Shown: piece after piece, positions 1 to 11,464 of the stretch
Position numbering within the stretch: the first letter of the stretch is position 1
Layout of the letters: each line of letters opens with the position of its first letter
Assembly: GCA_013397865.1 (NCBI GenBank)
Contig: VZTI01003648.1
Coordinates: forward strand, 904,321-968,320
Source: Struthidea cinerea
Taxonomy: Eukaryota; Chordata; Aves; Passeriformes; Corcoracidae
Direction: 5' to 3'
DNA: 64,000 bases
Notes under the pieces: generated by a model
Told to the model about the DNA's origin: nothing
The model's input: the letters and a program-made list of their open reading frames with translations, nothing else
Database searches by the model: none
Program-made: the position numbers and the translations under genes

Positions 1-2373
1 TCGCACTTGGCTGAGAGCTAGCTTCCTCCTTATTTGAGTGTGTCACTGGAGCAAGCCTTGGGCTGCTCTCCTCAGGGCATCCATGTGCTGTGAGTACAGA
101 CCTGGGTATGTATGATAACAAATAAGCTTCCAGTTGCACAGCGTCTTCTTGTGCTGGGCTTGATCTGAAGGGAAGGAGAAAAATGTGTTGTAAAATCCAA
201 AAATGAGAAGACTGTTTCCAGGGAGTTGGAAAAAGGGCTATAGTCACGTGTATGGAGTTGCAACTAGAAAACATCAGGTGTGGAAGTGTCAGAAAACTTG
301 ATAAAGGCATCCCAGGTACAGAGGTTAAAGTCTGGAATCGCTGAAAAACAAGGGAAGGGATTCAAGGAGATGCTGAATTTCTACCTGTGCACATTTCCTA
401 GCGAGACGCACCTCATCTTGTGTGGAAGCTGCAAACTCTGCATGATGTAGGATGATGAAAGCACTAATTTGTTTGAAAACTTTTTTCCAAAAAGCTTTAC
501 GGTGTGCCCACGAGTTCTGACGTAAGAAGAAGCTATACATCTGTGCCTGTGACTGTAGGCAACTCTTCCTACAGAAAGTCAGTCAAAGGAGTGCCATCAT
601 CCTTAAATCTCTGGCTTAACGTTTTAAGTAAATATCCTTGTTATTCTGGGTGGGTATAATTGTGTAGCATTTATGAACTTAAAAGCCCCAAAGATTGTGT
701 ATTTGCAGCTGGATCTAGAAAGAAGCACAGACAAGACATTTTTTGAGATGTATTGAGTTTTTTGCTTTTTTTCTGGGGCCCGGATAAGCCTAAAGAGGCT
801 TTATCTCTGTGTGTACAAAGGAATTACCTTCAGAACGAGATAAAAATACAGTTTCTAAGGATTAAAAGACACGGTTGAGGCGTGCATGTCCTGTTCCAGG
901 TTTAATACCTAAAGAGTTGGGTGTTGCTGCTTCTGAAATACTTTGGTACAACATCTTTTATATGTTAGACCTTGTTCTGTAAAGAAGCACTTGGTGTAAG
1001 GTAATTAATTTCTGCTGGAGCCTGATGTTCACAGTGTAGATAATAAATATTGCTTTAAGTTTGTTCAGAAGGGATTAATGTTATGTGAGCATGATGGCAT
1101 AGAAAGTAAATTCTGGTTCACAGGGAGATAGAGGGTTGTGCACCACTTCAACCAACCCACTGTGCACCTTTCATTGATAACAGTTTTATCACAAGAATTG
1201 GAAAAAAACCCCAAAATTTGGCATGCAGCACATTGTCCTGCTGGGAAGGGATCTAATCTGGCAGCTCAGCTTTTCAAAACCTCTTGATTTTTGTGCGCTG
1301 GAGGTTCATTGTGTTTCCTGGGTTAGAATTTGTAATTTTCTTTCAAAAACAAAAAGCTGACTTGTGTCATACAACAGGAAAATAGCCAGGGCTCAGGGGA
1401 ATTAGAGTGAAAAGCCATTAGAATCTGCTAATTACAAGATGAAGAGCAGTCAAGCAGTGGTGGTCTGTTGGGGAACCACTTTAGCACACTGAGGTGTGTG
1501 GAAAGACTTGGTGTGAGACATTGATGGGAAAAGTTTTGCTGAAATACGTCTTGTAGATAGTCTGCAGCTTGGTCCTAAAAGCCAGCAGCTGAGTAATAGT
1601 TGCCACCTTCAGTAAGGAAGGAGTAAATTTCCTTAAATAATGGGCTTTCTGTACAAACAGCACTAGATTTAGTTCTACTATATACTTTTATTCTACCTAT
1701 AAATAACAGCAGACAATGGCTGCTTGAGTGCAAGCTTTCTCACCCAGGTGATTTTCCCACTGGATCAACAGCTTTGCTTAATTAGGCTCCAGCTCCTTGG
1801 AATAAGTGTTGTGCTTGCCGACAGTGAGTCTGTCTGCCTGAAAGAGAAGTGCTGACAAACCAGCCATTTGTTAGCCAAAACATCTGCTGGGGAGGGAAGG
1901 TGAGAAGTTGTTAATTTAAAATGAGATCTTTAAGAACCCTAACTGTGAATCCATAGAACAAACCTAGCTGAAAATCCAGAAAACTCATGCTTACCTGAGT
2001 GATGGCTGTGCGGGAAGTTTGAGGTGAATCTCCTTTATTTGTGCAGAAAAGGAAGGATAACAGAGAAGCACAAACATTATGGCCTGTAATTATTTATAAT
2101 GTGGTGAAAGACCCAAAAAGGATTTCCAGTCCATTGTGTGAAAATGTGCACATATAACTTGGGAACACATCCTGCTTCACCTGTTACAATCCTAAGGAAC
2201 AATCTCTTCAGCTTTTCCTTCAGTGTGGGCTTCTGAATTCCACTTCAAGGATTGATATGTGTGGGATAACAGGGGAGGAACGGTCTCAGAAAGGATTGTG
2301 TTAAAGGGAAAAAAATTCCTTCGTGATTTGTGCTCATCTTGCCTTTTTTTGAGCCCTTCTGGGACAGGTTTGA

Positions 2374-2745
2374 TGTCGCTGTTACGTCCGAGGCGCATAA
2401 AGAAAACTACACAGAGTCCAGGCTTATGAACAAGTGGAAGCTGAAGCTCTTTAATAATTTTCTGACTACTTTATAGGATGGATGGCAAAAGTGTGTTGAA
2501 CAGCAATAGGTAATTGGTTCCTCGGCCATCCACCCCTTGAGAGGATTGGCCAAGTCCTAAGATACCTATTCCAAAATATTTTCAAAGTCAAAGCCATAAC
2601 AATCTTGCAAAACAGCCTGCAGGTGCAAGAAGTTTATGGAACTGTGACCTTGTTTAAAATAGTTTACATAGGAAAGACAGTCTGCTCACAGAATACTGAG
2701 AAAAGGCTGGAGAATTTCTCTGCTTCTAGCTTTTTAGCACCTACA
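2374..2745 (-). mobile_element. Solo LTR, ERVK-like family A, copy 1 (no TSD)
   Basis: The element is 372 bp and inserted in the COP1 intron. On the + strand it begins TGTCGCTGTTACGTCC and ends AGCACCTACA, so both ends have the retroviral TG...CA form. It is about 95% alike by eye to 60176-60542 and to the reverse complement of 62934-63309. Read on the minus strand it shows CCAAT-type boxes, a TATAAAG box and an ATTAAA poly(A)-like signal in the order expected of U3-R-U5. This is why the minus strand is assigned. The flanks are GTTTGA on the left and CAGTGG on the right. They do not match, unlike the other copies of the family. No internal retroviral sequence is present. Confidence 0.88.
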
Positions 2746-3238
2746 CAGTGGGTGTCCCTTCAAGGAGATGTGTGCGTGGTTTCAACAATCATCCATCTGG
2801 GATCACGTTCACTTAGGTATCCTCCCCTCCCAGCAATGTTTTCTTACACAGAGGAGGGGAAGAGCTACAGCGTCAGCTGACACTGACTCCCTGTTGCAGC
2901 TCTGACAACTTTTCAGTTGTTCAGCTGAGTTTCTTCAAACCTCACAAAACATCCAGAGCATTTCTGATGGTCTTGGTGTTGACTGCTCTTGCATGAATAC
3001 CAGCAGTCAGCCAGACTTTACTTCTCCTCTGCTCCTTTCCTGTACAAATTGCTTCCCCAGGGCCATCCAAAATAGGGCTTATCTAGGAGGGAAGGAAATC
3101 AGTGTGCTGCAAAACCCAGCTGTCACCAGGTGAACAATTCCTTTGAATGATGAATGTAGCAGGTATCTCATCTACTCAGGAAGGTCCTAAACTCGATTTT
3201 GTTTTTCTTTGCCATCAAAAATGTGCTGCAAAAATTTC

Positions 3239-3254
3239 TTTTTTTTTTTTTTTT
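3239..3254. repeat. Poly-T run in COP1 intron
   Basis: An uninterrupted T homopolymer of about 16 bases. No SINE body or target-site duplication was recognised beside it, so it is recorded as simple sequence. Confidence 0.8.
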
Positions 3255-6200
3255 GGTGCAATCAGTGAAAGTCCCTTCAAATCCCATGGGTGAATGCTCC
3301 AAAGTTACTGTGGGGGCACCAGTCATATTCAGACTGGAGAAACAGGGATGTGTCAGGTTCAGGACAGAGGTGCTTCTGGTCTGTCTTTGCACTCAAGACC
3401 AATTTACAACTTCATTTTACATAATGCTTACCTCCTTGTGAATATGTATCCAGCCTGTGCAATAACAGAGATTTATGGTGGAGTCAAGTCCTTCCCATGT
3501 CAAGGAACAACTGCCCTTCAGATTTCCCATAATGCTGTCTCTGCAGTCAAAAAAAAAAAGGCAGGCAGATGCAGAAAGTTTTTCATAGGTCTTAGCACAG
3601 AACTTCAGCCCTGGAGCACGTTTGAGCAGTTCTGGAACTGCACCCTTTATTAATCTTAGCATGAGTCCTGACATGCACCTACATTTGCCAATTAAAATTT
3701 TTAATTCATATGTAACACTGAAAGACAAGAAGATGCATAATTTTGACATGCCCAGAGCTTTTTTTCTATTGCCTTTAGAGGACCAAGATTCTAAAGGTGT
3801 CTCCTGTCAGTTTTATGGCTCTCCCTGGCTTGTTGGGACGCTGGGCAGAGCAGAGGCTGCCACATTCCAGCAGGGGACACGGTCAGTGGCTTTCCTCCAG
3901 AGTGCAGTAATGCTTGAGATTAGCAGCCACACAGAACAAAATGCTGTTGCTTGCCAGGCAGTAAACCCTAAACTCTCCATTTTTGTTACGTTTGTTCATT
4001 TTTCTTCTTCAACCTTGTTTTAGCAAAGGCAGCTGGTTCCTTCTGCCTCTCCTGCTAAGAGGGGCTGCAGGTGCAAACCACTCCCAGGAGAAGATTCCTG
4101 TGTAGAAGAGTCATTTTAATAACTGCTTTCTTCAGAGCAGGGTTACTCAGTTGGGCTGCATCGGTGAAGATCCTGCTGCCTCTGCTTTGGGAGTTGCTGG
4201 CTCCTGCAGGCAGCAGAAATGGAAGGGATGAGTAAGACCAGCCTTTAAACCTTCTTGCCCTGCACAGAAACACCAGTTGATTATGGTAAAGTAGAACATG
4301 CAGCCACAATGGATGGTGAGACCCTGTTTTTCATGCCTCAGCGATACAGGTGGTCATAGTGGTGGGTTTGGGGAAATAGGTGATCTGCCAGTTCAGTGGT
4401 GATGTGGTTTTCTTTTGAGGTCCTGGTGACTCCATTTGTACATGTCCTGGCAAAAAGATCAGTTTATTGTGCACATGGCTGTCACGAGTTACAGACCTAC
4501 AGATGTAAACAACTTCATGACTTCTTGAGGTGCTTAACACATCAAGTATATTGACTGTTTTACAGGCAACGCGAAAGGAAGTGAATTGTTTCTTTGGAGG
4601 ATTAAAAACAAGTTACTTAGCTGTGCTCCTGGAGAAGCAGTGCTAGAGTGCCTTAACAAGCAAGTCACTGTTTGCTCGGTGACAGATTTGGTGCTAATTT
4701 TGCTGCTGTCTGCTCCTGTTTGCATCTCTTGGTTGTGGATGAAAGCAGCAGAGCAGTGATTAGCTCAGACCCTGCAGAAAAAAACCCAGCACCCAGAGGC
4801 TTCTGAAGAACAAGGGAGTGAGAGTAAATTACCCTCTGGTCTTTTTATTTTATTTAGCAGGTAAAACTGTTCGTGGAAACAGGGTTCATTTACAGTGGCA
4901 CCCCAGCAGACTGCAGCAGCAGGATGAATTACTAGTCACTCACAGTGCAAGCGGGAATCATTCAAACCCTGCATCATCTGTACTCAGGAGTTCAGGTCTC
5001 CTGCACTGCACAGTAGATAGCTGCTGGTCCCTCTCCCTTGCTTCCAGAATCCTACTGGGCATCCTGGTCCCTGTTTCAGTACCCAAATAATATTTATATC
5101 TGCGTTCCCCCCCCAGTGGGTTTTGATTTTAATGCTGTTAACCAGAAGCTGAGCAGTTCATTGGATTAGATTCTTAGTCACCAAATGAACAGAAATTGGA
5201 GTATATTCTTCCTTTGAGGATATACTTTCTTTTCAGGAGCCTAGACTTGGAGGATCATTAGTGGGATAGTATCAGGAGTTTTAACTAATCCTCTAATGAT
5301 TGTACCAAGGTGAACAAATCTATCTGTGTCAGTTAGCCCAGTGGCCCACCACAGGGCTACTCTTACCTGATCCATGGATTTTCACACTGAAGGGGATTTT
5401 TCTCCCTTTGCCCCAAATCTGGAGGCTGTGCAAAGTCCTGAACTTCATGGTGAGGCAGCGCACTGCCAGCTTGGGGCTGTGCTGAGCTGCCTTCCCACTC
5501 CCTTTGGAGCGGGGCCTGTTCTAGTCACTGAGTTGATTAAAAATGCATGTGTTAAGCGATGGGGTAATTACAGCAGGTCTGTCTGGCGATGGATAGCAGC
5601 AGCGAGAGAAATTTAAAAACGTCTTTCAGAAAAGATATCAGCTGTCTCGAGAGAAAACAGTCGGCAGCAGGCGGTTCAGCAGCGTGCACCACCTCTGCTG
5701 GCACGGGGATGGCTGTGGGACACCCGTCTGGGGGCACTGCTTCTCCCTCAGCATCTCCGGGGCTCTTGCCAGCACCCCAGTGCTTACGTGCCTTAGGCTT
5801 ACTGGCACCGTGTCATTCCTTTGGATTTCCCTGCAGCTTTTGGATAGGATTTTGGCTGGGGAGGGTGCATCTGTGCTTGCCGGTCACCTGAGGAATGCGG
5901 TCTGGAGAGAAGACGCTCTCTCTCCTCCAGCTCTTGCCTGGGGGTTGCCTGGCTGATGCAGCAGACCATTAATTTGCAGTCAACCAGGATAGCTCCAAAT
6001 GTGACTCCATCAATTGGCAGGAAGTAAATAGATGCTGCCTCTCTGCTTAAGGCAGGGCTGGAGCCCTCTGTGTTTATCTTCCCTCTCAAACTGGGTGCAC
6101 CCGCTATTGCTCTCTAATCTCTTCTCCTCTTTGTTTTACTCATCTGAAGCCTCTTGGCCTCGGAGCTAGAGGGGTTTTGTAACGGTGATTAGTTGGCTTA

Positions 6201-6572
6201 GTTAGGGTGCTGGAGACCTTTGTCCACAGGCTGCCAAAAGATGAAAATAACTATTATTTTTATTAGTCCATTTCACTGGGAGGCTGTGAGAATTAATTCA
6301 TGTTTGTAAATTGCTTTGGAGATTTAAAGCTCTGTACAAGCACTAAGGATTATTGCTTTCTAATTCTTCAAGGTAGTTTTAACTTACGAAGACTTCTAGC
6401 CTTGAAAGCATCTCAGATATAGGAAGAGTTAAATCCCTTTGAAATTAGATATACTTCTAATGTTTAAGATAAAAATAACTTCTTCTCTGCTGCTTCATCC
6501 AAAAAGGGGGAGGAATAAAACCAATGGCAGGTTCTGATAGTGCCTCTGTTTGTTTTTTTTTTTGTTTTCCAG

Positions 6573-6617
6573 GAGTCCAATGTGCTTATTGCTGCTAACA
6601 GTCAGGGTACAATTAAG
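6573..6617 (+). CDS. COP1: COP1 penultimate coding exon (WD40 C-terminus)
   Basis: This 45-nt, phase-0 exon translates as ESNVLIAANSQGTIK. It matches the C-terminus of COP1 (RFWD2) as I know it from human, where these residues are followed by VLELV and the end of the protein. COP1 is a RING - coiled-coil - WD40 E3 ubiquitin ligase. It works with DET1-DDB1-CUL4 and Tribbles adaptors to degrade factors such as JUN, ETV and C/EBP proteins. Its WD40 propeller binds VP-motif degrons, and these residues belong to the last propeller blade. A T-rich tract plus CAG precedes the exon. The donor GTAAGT starts at 6618. The gene continues into the exon at 8515; all upstream exons lie outside the window. 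Confidence 0.95.
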
Positions 6618-8514
6618 GTAAGTTATTTTACACATCTCGCCTCTAAACGCTTGAATCTGTTGATAGTAAAGAGCAAGGTCAGAGACACTGAACAGCCAGG
6701 AGAAACCATTAGAGGAGGTCATCTTGGCTGTGGAGGTTTGTAATTTAAATGATGCATTTGCCTCTGGCACACAGTGGAGCGAGCAGGCAGTGCCCCAGCA
6801 GGGAAACCAGTTGCAGCGAGGTGTGGAAGAGTTGCTGGTGGCCATCCAGTACCTGCTGCTGCTCCTCGGGGTCCTGGCAGCACGGAGGGCCTGGCACAAG
6901 CACCTCCCTGCTGGCTCCCGTGGCAGCAGAGGCTGAGTGTTAACTCACCAGCGTTAACCTGAGCCCGTCCTTTGGCTGCTGCAGGTGCAGCAGGGCTGAG
7001 AGCTGAGCTCCTGGTGTGCAGCCGGCCGGAGCAGCGCTGCAGTGAGCGGGGATGCTGCCTGTCTTTGCTGACTCCGGTGCTCAGACAGGCAGTACCCATG
7101 CAGCAGCCCCAGCACGGGGCTTTGGGAAAGCACCAGCCGTCCCCGTGCACCGAGGCGCCGGCGCAGTGCCAGGTTTGCAGCGCTTGAATTGAGTCTTCCA
7201 GAGTGTCTGCTCAGTTGCATTTCTATCCATGGAATGTCAAGTGACAGGGAAAAGACTGCCCTTCTTTGTGTGTCCATCAGCCAAGCAAAACCAGTGCCCA
7301 AGGCAGTGCCAAACTGAACCCAAACCCAGAACTCCATCCCCCGTTCTACACGGCAGCACTGCCCTCCACCCATGCTGTTGGGTTTGGTGGTTGATGCCCT
7401 AAGCCTGTAGCCCAGACCCCTGGCAGTTTCTGGAGCTGCTGCTAAAGGGGTTTACCTGCTGTCTGCAGAGTCATACACTGCATTGTCACTGTCATGAGGC
7501 TGAGGTCCTGATTGTCCCTCATGTCCCTGTGGCAATAGCAGTTCTCTGGAGCCATCCCAGAGCTGCTGGTCTGAACTGCCCTGGAAAAATCACTAAAAAT
7601 GCAAGAATGGTGAGAGACCCAAGTGGTCTGTGTTTAACTGCATGCCAAGATTTTTTTCCCCTTTTTTTAGGACTCAAGTGGCTGGGTTACTCCTGCTGTT
7701 GCAGCATGTGATGCTGCAGCCTCTCATTCACAGGGGATTTATTTATATATCACATTCTGGAATTGGTTGGTGGTCACTTTGTGCTCACCTCCTCCTTAAA
7801 ATGGACAAAATGCACAGACGCTTTTGAGACTTTGAAGTGAATCCAGCAGCAGGAGCAATGATTAGAGAGGAGAGGTTTTGCTCATGCACTTTGCTTGTTA
7901 ATGAGAGTAGGTAGACAGAGAGAAATGTGCAAACAGCCAGGGCTGTCAGAACTCTGGTATCTCCATCTGCCTTTGGCAGCATGCAGCAGGAAGGTGGGAT
8001 GGTCTGGGAATGGCCTGGGTTTGCCCAACCCCACAGCACTGTGGGGACAGATGCCACACTGGGCATTACCCATCAGCTACAGCTCTAGAGCTTTTCCCTG
8101 TAAAGCCAGACCAGGCTAATGCAGACTGTGGCAGCCCCACAGGCACTTTTCTGCTGTCAGAGGCTGCTGTTCCATCCCAGCCTGGACAAGGGAAACAAGA
8201 GCACAGAGGGCTGGGATGACAAAAGCCCTGATCTCTGTTACAGGATTTCCGAGAGCTGTGTGATTGAGGGGAAATGAGGCATCTGTGGATGGTTTTGCTT
8301 CATGGCTAATTTATCATCACACAAGCAGACATCAAAATTGGGATGCTTGCCAAGTGCTTATCCCATTTGTGGGATGTTATTGCGTGCTGGTGAATAAAGG
8401 GTAAGGGGTGGAGACGGAAGGGTCAGTCCTGTCTTGGTGATCTATCTGCTGATGTAGGAAATACTGAATGTCATAAATTCCTATTCTAAATGTCTCGTCT
8501 TCCTTACTAATCAG
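6618..8514 (+). other. COP1: COP1 last intron
   Basis: The intron is about 1.9 kb, from donor GTAAGT at 6618 to acceptor CAG at 8512-8514. The acceptor is preceded by a pyrimidine-rich stretch (TCTCGTCTTCCTTACTAATC) that also contains a TACTAAT sequence matching a branch-point consensus. The middle (about 6750-7200) is GC-rich and produces many overlapping chance open frames on both strands. None resembles a known protein. No repeat family was recognised. Confidence 0.9.
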
Positions 8515-8532
8515 GTACTGGAGCTGGTATGA
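8515..8532 (+). CDS. COP1: COP1 terminal coding exon (VLELV-stop)
   Basis: After the acceptor CAG the frame reads GTA CTG GAG CTG GTA TGA, that is VLELV followed by stop at 8530-8532. Joined in phase 0 to the exon ending at 6617, this gives the last 20 residues of COP1 ending in IKVLELV, identical to the human C-terminus as I recall it. The coding part of this last exon is only 18 nt including the stop. The rest of the exon is 3' UTR. The short coding part means it can only be recognised through the upstream exon and the splice signals. Confidence 0.95.
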   Translation, partial: VLELV

Positions 8533-8751
8533 AGGGTTTTCTCTCAAGGCATGAGGTACTTGGTCCTGCTGATATGCTACAGTATTCATCTGGGAACCAC
8601 AGTGGGACAAGAAACCAAAACCACCTTGATGTTCCTCCCCAGAACTATCATGTTTGGGTTTTTTTCCATTTATGGACTTTATAGGACATTTTGAGATGCT
8701 GGTGACACCAGTGAACTGTCTGCCATCAACATTAACTCCACAGACTTTGCT

Positions 8752-8769
8752 GGTGGTGGTGGTGGTGTG
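8752..8769. repeat. (GGT)n microsatellite in the COP1 3' UTR
   Basis: Six consecutive GGT triplets, followed by a near-repeat (GTGTGGTTG). It lies just upstream of the candidate poly(A) signals. Confidence 0.85.
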
Positions 8770-8807
8770 GTTGTCTAATTTTTATGATAGGAAAACAAAT
8801 TCTTTTA

Positions 8808-8832
8808 AATAAAAACAAAAAGGAATAATAAA
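8808..8832 (+). promoter_or_regulatory. COP1: Tandem AATAAA poly(A) signals for COP1
   Basis: Two perfect AATAAA hexamers (8808-8813 and 8827-8832) lie about 280-300 nt after the stop codon in an A-rich context. They are the first canonical signals downstream of the stop. Confidence 0.6.
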
Positions 8833-8850
8833 ATTTATTGAGCCACAAGC

Positions 8851-9984
8851 TGAAGCTGGAAGATTGTCTTGTTGCATAAGGGAACAGATTTACTTGTGAA
8901 GGGAGCTTACGGGAGCACACAGGGCTGTCCTCAGTTGCACATCTCCAGTTACGTTCATCTGGACTCTTCTTCGTCCTCACTGGAAAAACAGAGTCTCTAA
9001 GCCTTACCTGGACATGCAAGCAATTCACTTTGAAATCCCATCATGGTATGGTTCTGTTGTTCCTTTGATTTATTAATTATTTTTTAGATGCATTATATGT
9101 TGAGAAAAGTCACCGAGGTTGACACCACTGGAGACCGAAGTCCTCTAGCCATCAAGAAGAGAAGGACAACCTTCCCCTTCCTCCTCTCCTTAGACCCCTT
9201 CCTTGCCCCAGAGGGGCAGTTCTGAAGGAGAGGATTAAGTTCCACGTGGGCCACCTGCCACCAGCAACGTGCTGAGATGAGGGGGCCTGCAGTTCCTGGG
9301 GCCTGGACTGACCTTGCCGAGACATCGTGGGATAAAGATCTGCCTCCCACTGACCTGTGTTTGACTATCTCAGCTACAGGACGAAGCTTCTAGATCCAGT
9401 TACCAAAGCCCTGCACCACTCAATCACCTGTGTGGTCTGGTTGTGTTTGCCCCTCTCTGCACACCGTGGAAGCCAAGCATTTTGAATGTTGTAATAAGAG
9501 AGGGGACAGAGTTGGTTTGTAATGTGTTTCAGAGCCATGATATAAGTAGCCTTATTTTTAATGGTCATGCATACACTTAATTGTACATATGGAGGGGGAA
9601 TAAACCGTGAAGCTGGGAGTTGTTGTTGTTTTCTTGGCAGGATAGCAGAGCAGATAAGAAGGTGCAGACGGTCGTCACGAGCAGCAGCCGAGCTAAACTG
9701 TCAGGATTGCTGCCAGAACTCGTGAAGCTCGGAAGTGGATTTGGTGGGCGTCGCGTCTTTTCCCTGCCGTGAGTACCAGAGGTGCGGTGCAGACAGCGAT
9801 ACCTGTGGGAAGCGTTCTGGTTTGCACACACAATCCCTCTCTCTTCATTCCCTGCACTCCGTGTCTCCTGCCACCCTGCCTCCCCCTGAGGGCTCGGCCT
9901 GCGGCTGGTGGGGTTCGTGCCTCAGTTTCCCCGGCCGGCGGCCAGCTGCCCCAAGCAGTTCACAAACCACAGCGAGGACAAAGA
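8851..9984. other. Region downstream of COP1, one candidate exon
   Basis: No recognised coding sequence. The segment 9641-9768 looks like an exon: the acceptor is a T-rich tract ending TTCTTGGCAG at 9640 and the donor is GTGAGT at 9769. Read from the acceptor in phase 0, the phase of the COP1 exon ending at 6617, it stays open for 43 codons and stops at a TGA overlapping the donor. It matches no protein I know. It could be an alternative COP1 terminal exon, a lncRNA exon, or chance. Confidence 0.3.
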
Positions 9985-10270
9985 TGAAAGAGTGGAGTCT
10001 CGGTACTACTTTTCCAAGTTTATTTCTCTGTCCCTAAGGACAGGGAGATAGATCTTGAAGGGGAGCTGATGCCGAGAGAATCTCGGGTTTCTTTGTCTCG
10101 GCTCTGGGATTTATGGGGGTGCAGTGAGAGGAGGATACAGCAGGGCCAACCAATCAGGAGGTTGACGACACGTGACAGGAGACCAATAGAGACATCTCAG
10201 GTGAGAAACAAAGTTATACTAGCTTATAAAAATTATCTCTAAAAAGGATTTCAGACCATGCGAGCCAGCC
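9985..10270 (-). mobile_element. Decayed LTR-like sequence (ends not resolved)
   Basis: On the minus strand the order is: a CCAAT-type sequence near 10185, a second near 10150, a CATAAATCCC TATA-like box near 10110, AATAAA near 10018-10032, then a CT-rich U5-like stretch. That is the layout of a retroviral LTR. I could not find paired TG/CA ends with a matching target-site duplication. It may be an ERV1-like solo LTR or a fragment, and the limits are approximate. It is not related in sequence to the other LTRs in the window. Confidence 0.45.
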
Positions 10271-11464
10271 ACAGGGTCAGAGGCTCTGTGACGTGGCACA
10301 CCAGGGTGTGGATGTTGCTATGGTCCAGAGCACTCTTTTGATTCCTCCTCTGGGATAGAGTCGGATGAGGGGAAGTTGACCCACTCCGGCCCCCTCGCTC
10401 CGAACGTGGGCTGAATCACAGCAACAGTCTCCCTCACACCGCCGAGGCCGGGATCGATGCAGGAGCTTCACGCTCCATGTCGGCAAAGCAAGGCCCTGCC
10501 GTGGTCGTGGGCTACCCATGCAGGAACTCGAACATGTCCTCCAGGTGTTAAAGGCCTGATTCTGATCTTCCCGGGAGGATTGTGGCATCTTCTCACACCC
10601 TTTGCTCACAGCGCAGGGAGGAAGAGCAAGGATGCTCTTGATGTGAATAAAGAAGCAGGGATGAAGCCTTATGGCAGAACTGGGGACAGCTCCCCTGTCC
10701 TGGTTCAGTGCTGGTGCATCTTTCTAGGGGGTGATCTGTGCTCCTTCAAAGGTAGAAGGATGTGGGACACGCCACCAGTAGCTTCTGGAGAGTCTAGTCC
10801 AGTGGGGAGAAAAGCGATGCCGAGCTCCAGGGGCGGGGTGGGTGGATGGCTCTCGGATGCTGCATGCTGGTTTTCTTCCATGATTTCTGGTGTGTCAGTG
10901 GGGGCGAGAGTGAGGAGAGAGGGAAAGGAGAGAGAAGAGAGCACGCTAGCTTGTGTCCTGCTCAGAGTGCTACCTGCAGGTCTCCGTTGGATGAGTAACC
11001 CGAGTCACTGTGGCAGAAGAAAACAAAATTGGTTCCTCCTGCCTGATGGCAGCTGTCTGACACGTCCCACTGAGCACTAGTTTGATTTCCATTTTGCTTC
11101 ATTTTAAGAGCGTTCGGTGTGGAGTGACGGTGCTGAGCATCCTTCCCAGCCAGCCCCCTCCAAAGGCAGGGCCCATGTGCTGATCCATCACCACTGCTCT
11201 TCCTGCTTCCCCTGGTTTCAGGTGTGGGTTTTCCCCAGCCTCTGGCTTGTTTATCAATGCCTACTCGTTTATTTTGCAAACTGCCCTGGCTGCTGTTGTC
11301 GCCCAGCCCGGTGCCACGCAGCCGCTGTTGGCAGGTGACCTCATTCCTTCTCTCCCCCACTTGAAGATCCTCAGTGTTTTAAATTGAAATTGCTCTGACA
11401 AAGCCGAGATCTTTAAAACAGAAGAAAAAAGGCAGCTGTTTTGAATGCTGTAAGGTTACTCCTG
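10271..11464. other. Intergenic, no gene seen
   Basis: GC-rich sequence with a 207-codon open frame on the + strand (10457-11080) that has no domain, signal peptide or recognisable similarity. I treat it as chance. No other feature is supported. Confidence 0.6.

Larger units (their letters stand above)
1..6572 (+). other. COP1: COP1 intron (3' part; upstream exon outside window)
   Basis: This is intronic sequence upstream of the COP1 exon at 6573. I looked on the + strand for the preceding WD40 coding sequence (the human residues just before ESNVLIAANSQ) and did not find it, so that exon should lie before the window. The sequence is AT-richer than the later part of the window. It holds one LTR (2374-2745), a poly-T run (3239-3254) and short unrelated open frames. 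The 3' end is a T-rich polypyrimidine tract followed by CAG at 6570-6572, a good splice acceptor. No other gene is recognised here. Confidence 0.8.
8533..8850 (+). other. COP1: COP1 3' untranslated region (end approximate)
   Basis: The UTR follows the COP1 stop codon directly. Two AATAAA hexamers at 8808-8813 and 8827-8832 make a cleavage site around 8845-8855 plausible. A further AATAAA at 9599-9604 could support a longer isoform. The end is inferred from these signals only. A (GGT)n repeat lies inside. Confidence 0.65.

Noticed and set aside
783..805. Short hairpin GATAAGCC...GGCTTTATC as part of an intronic H/ACA scaRNA
   Set aside because: A COP1 intron carries SCARNA3 in human as I recall, but here I could not find a second hairpin with H and ACA boxes at the right spacing.
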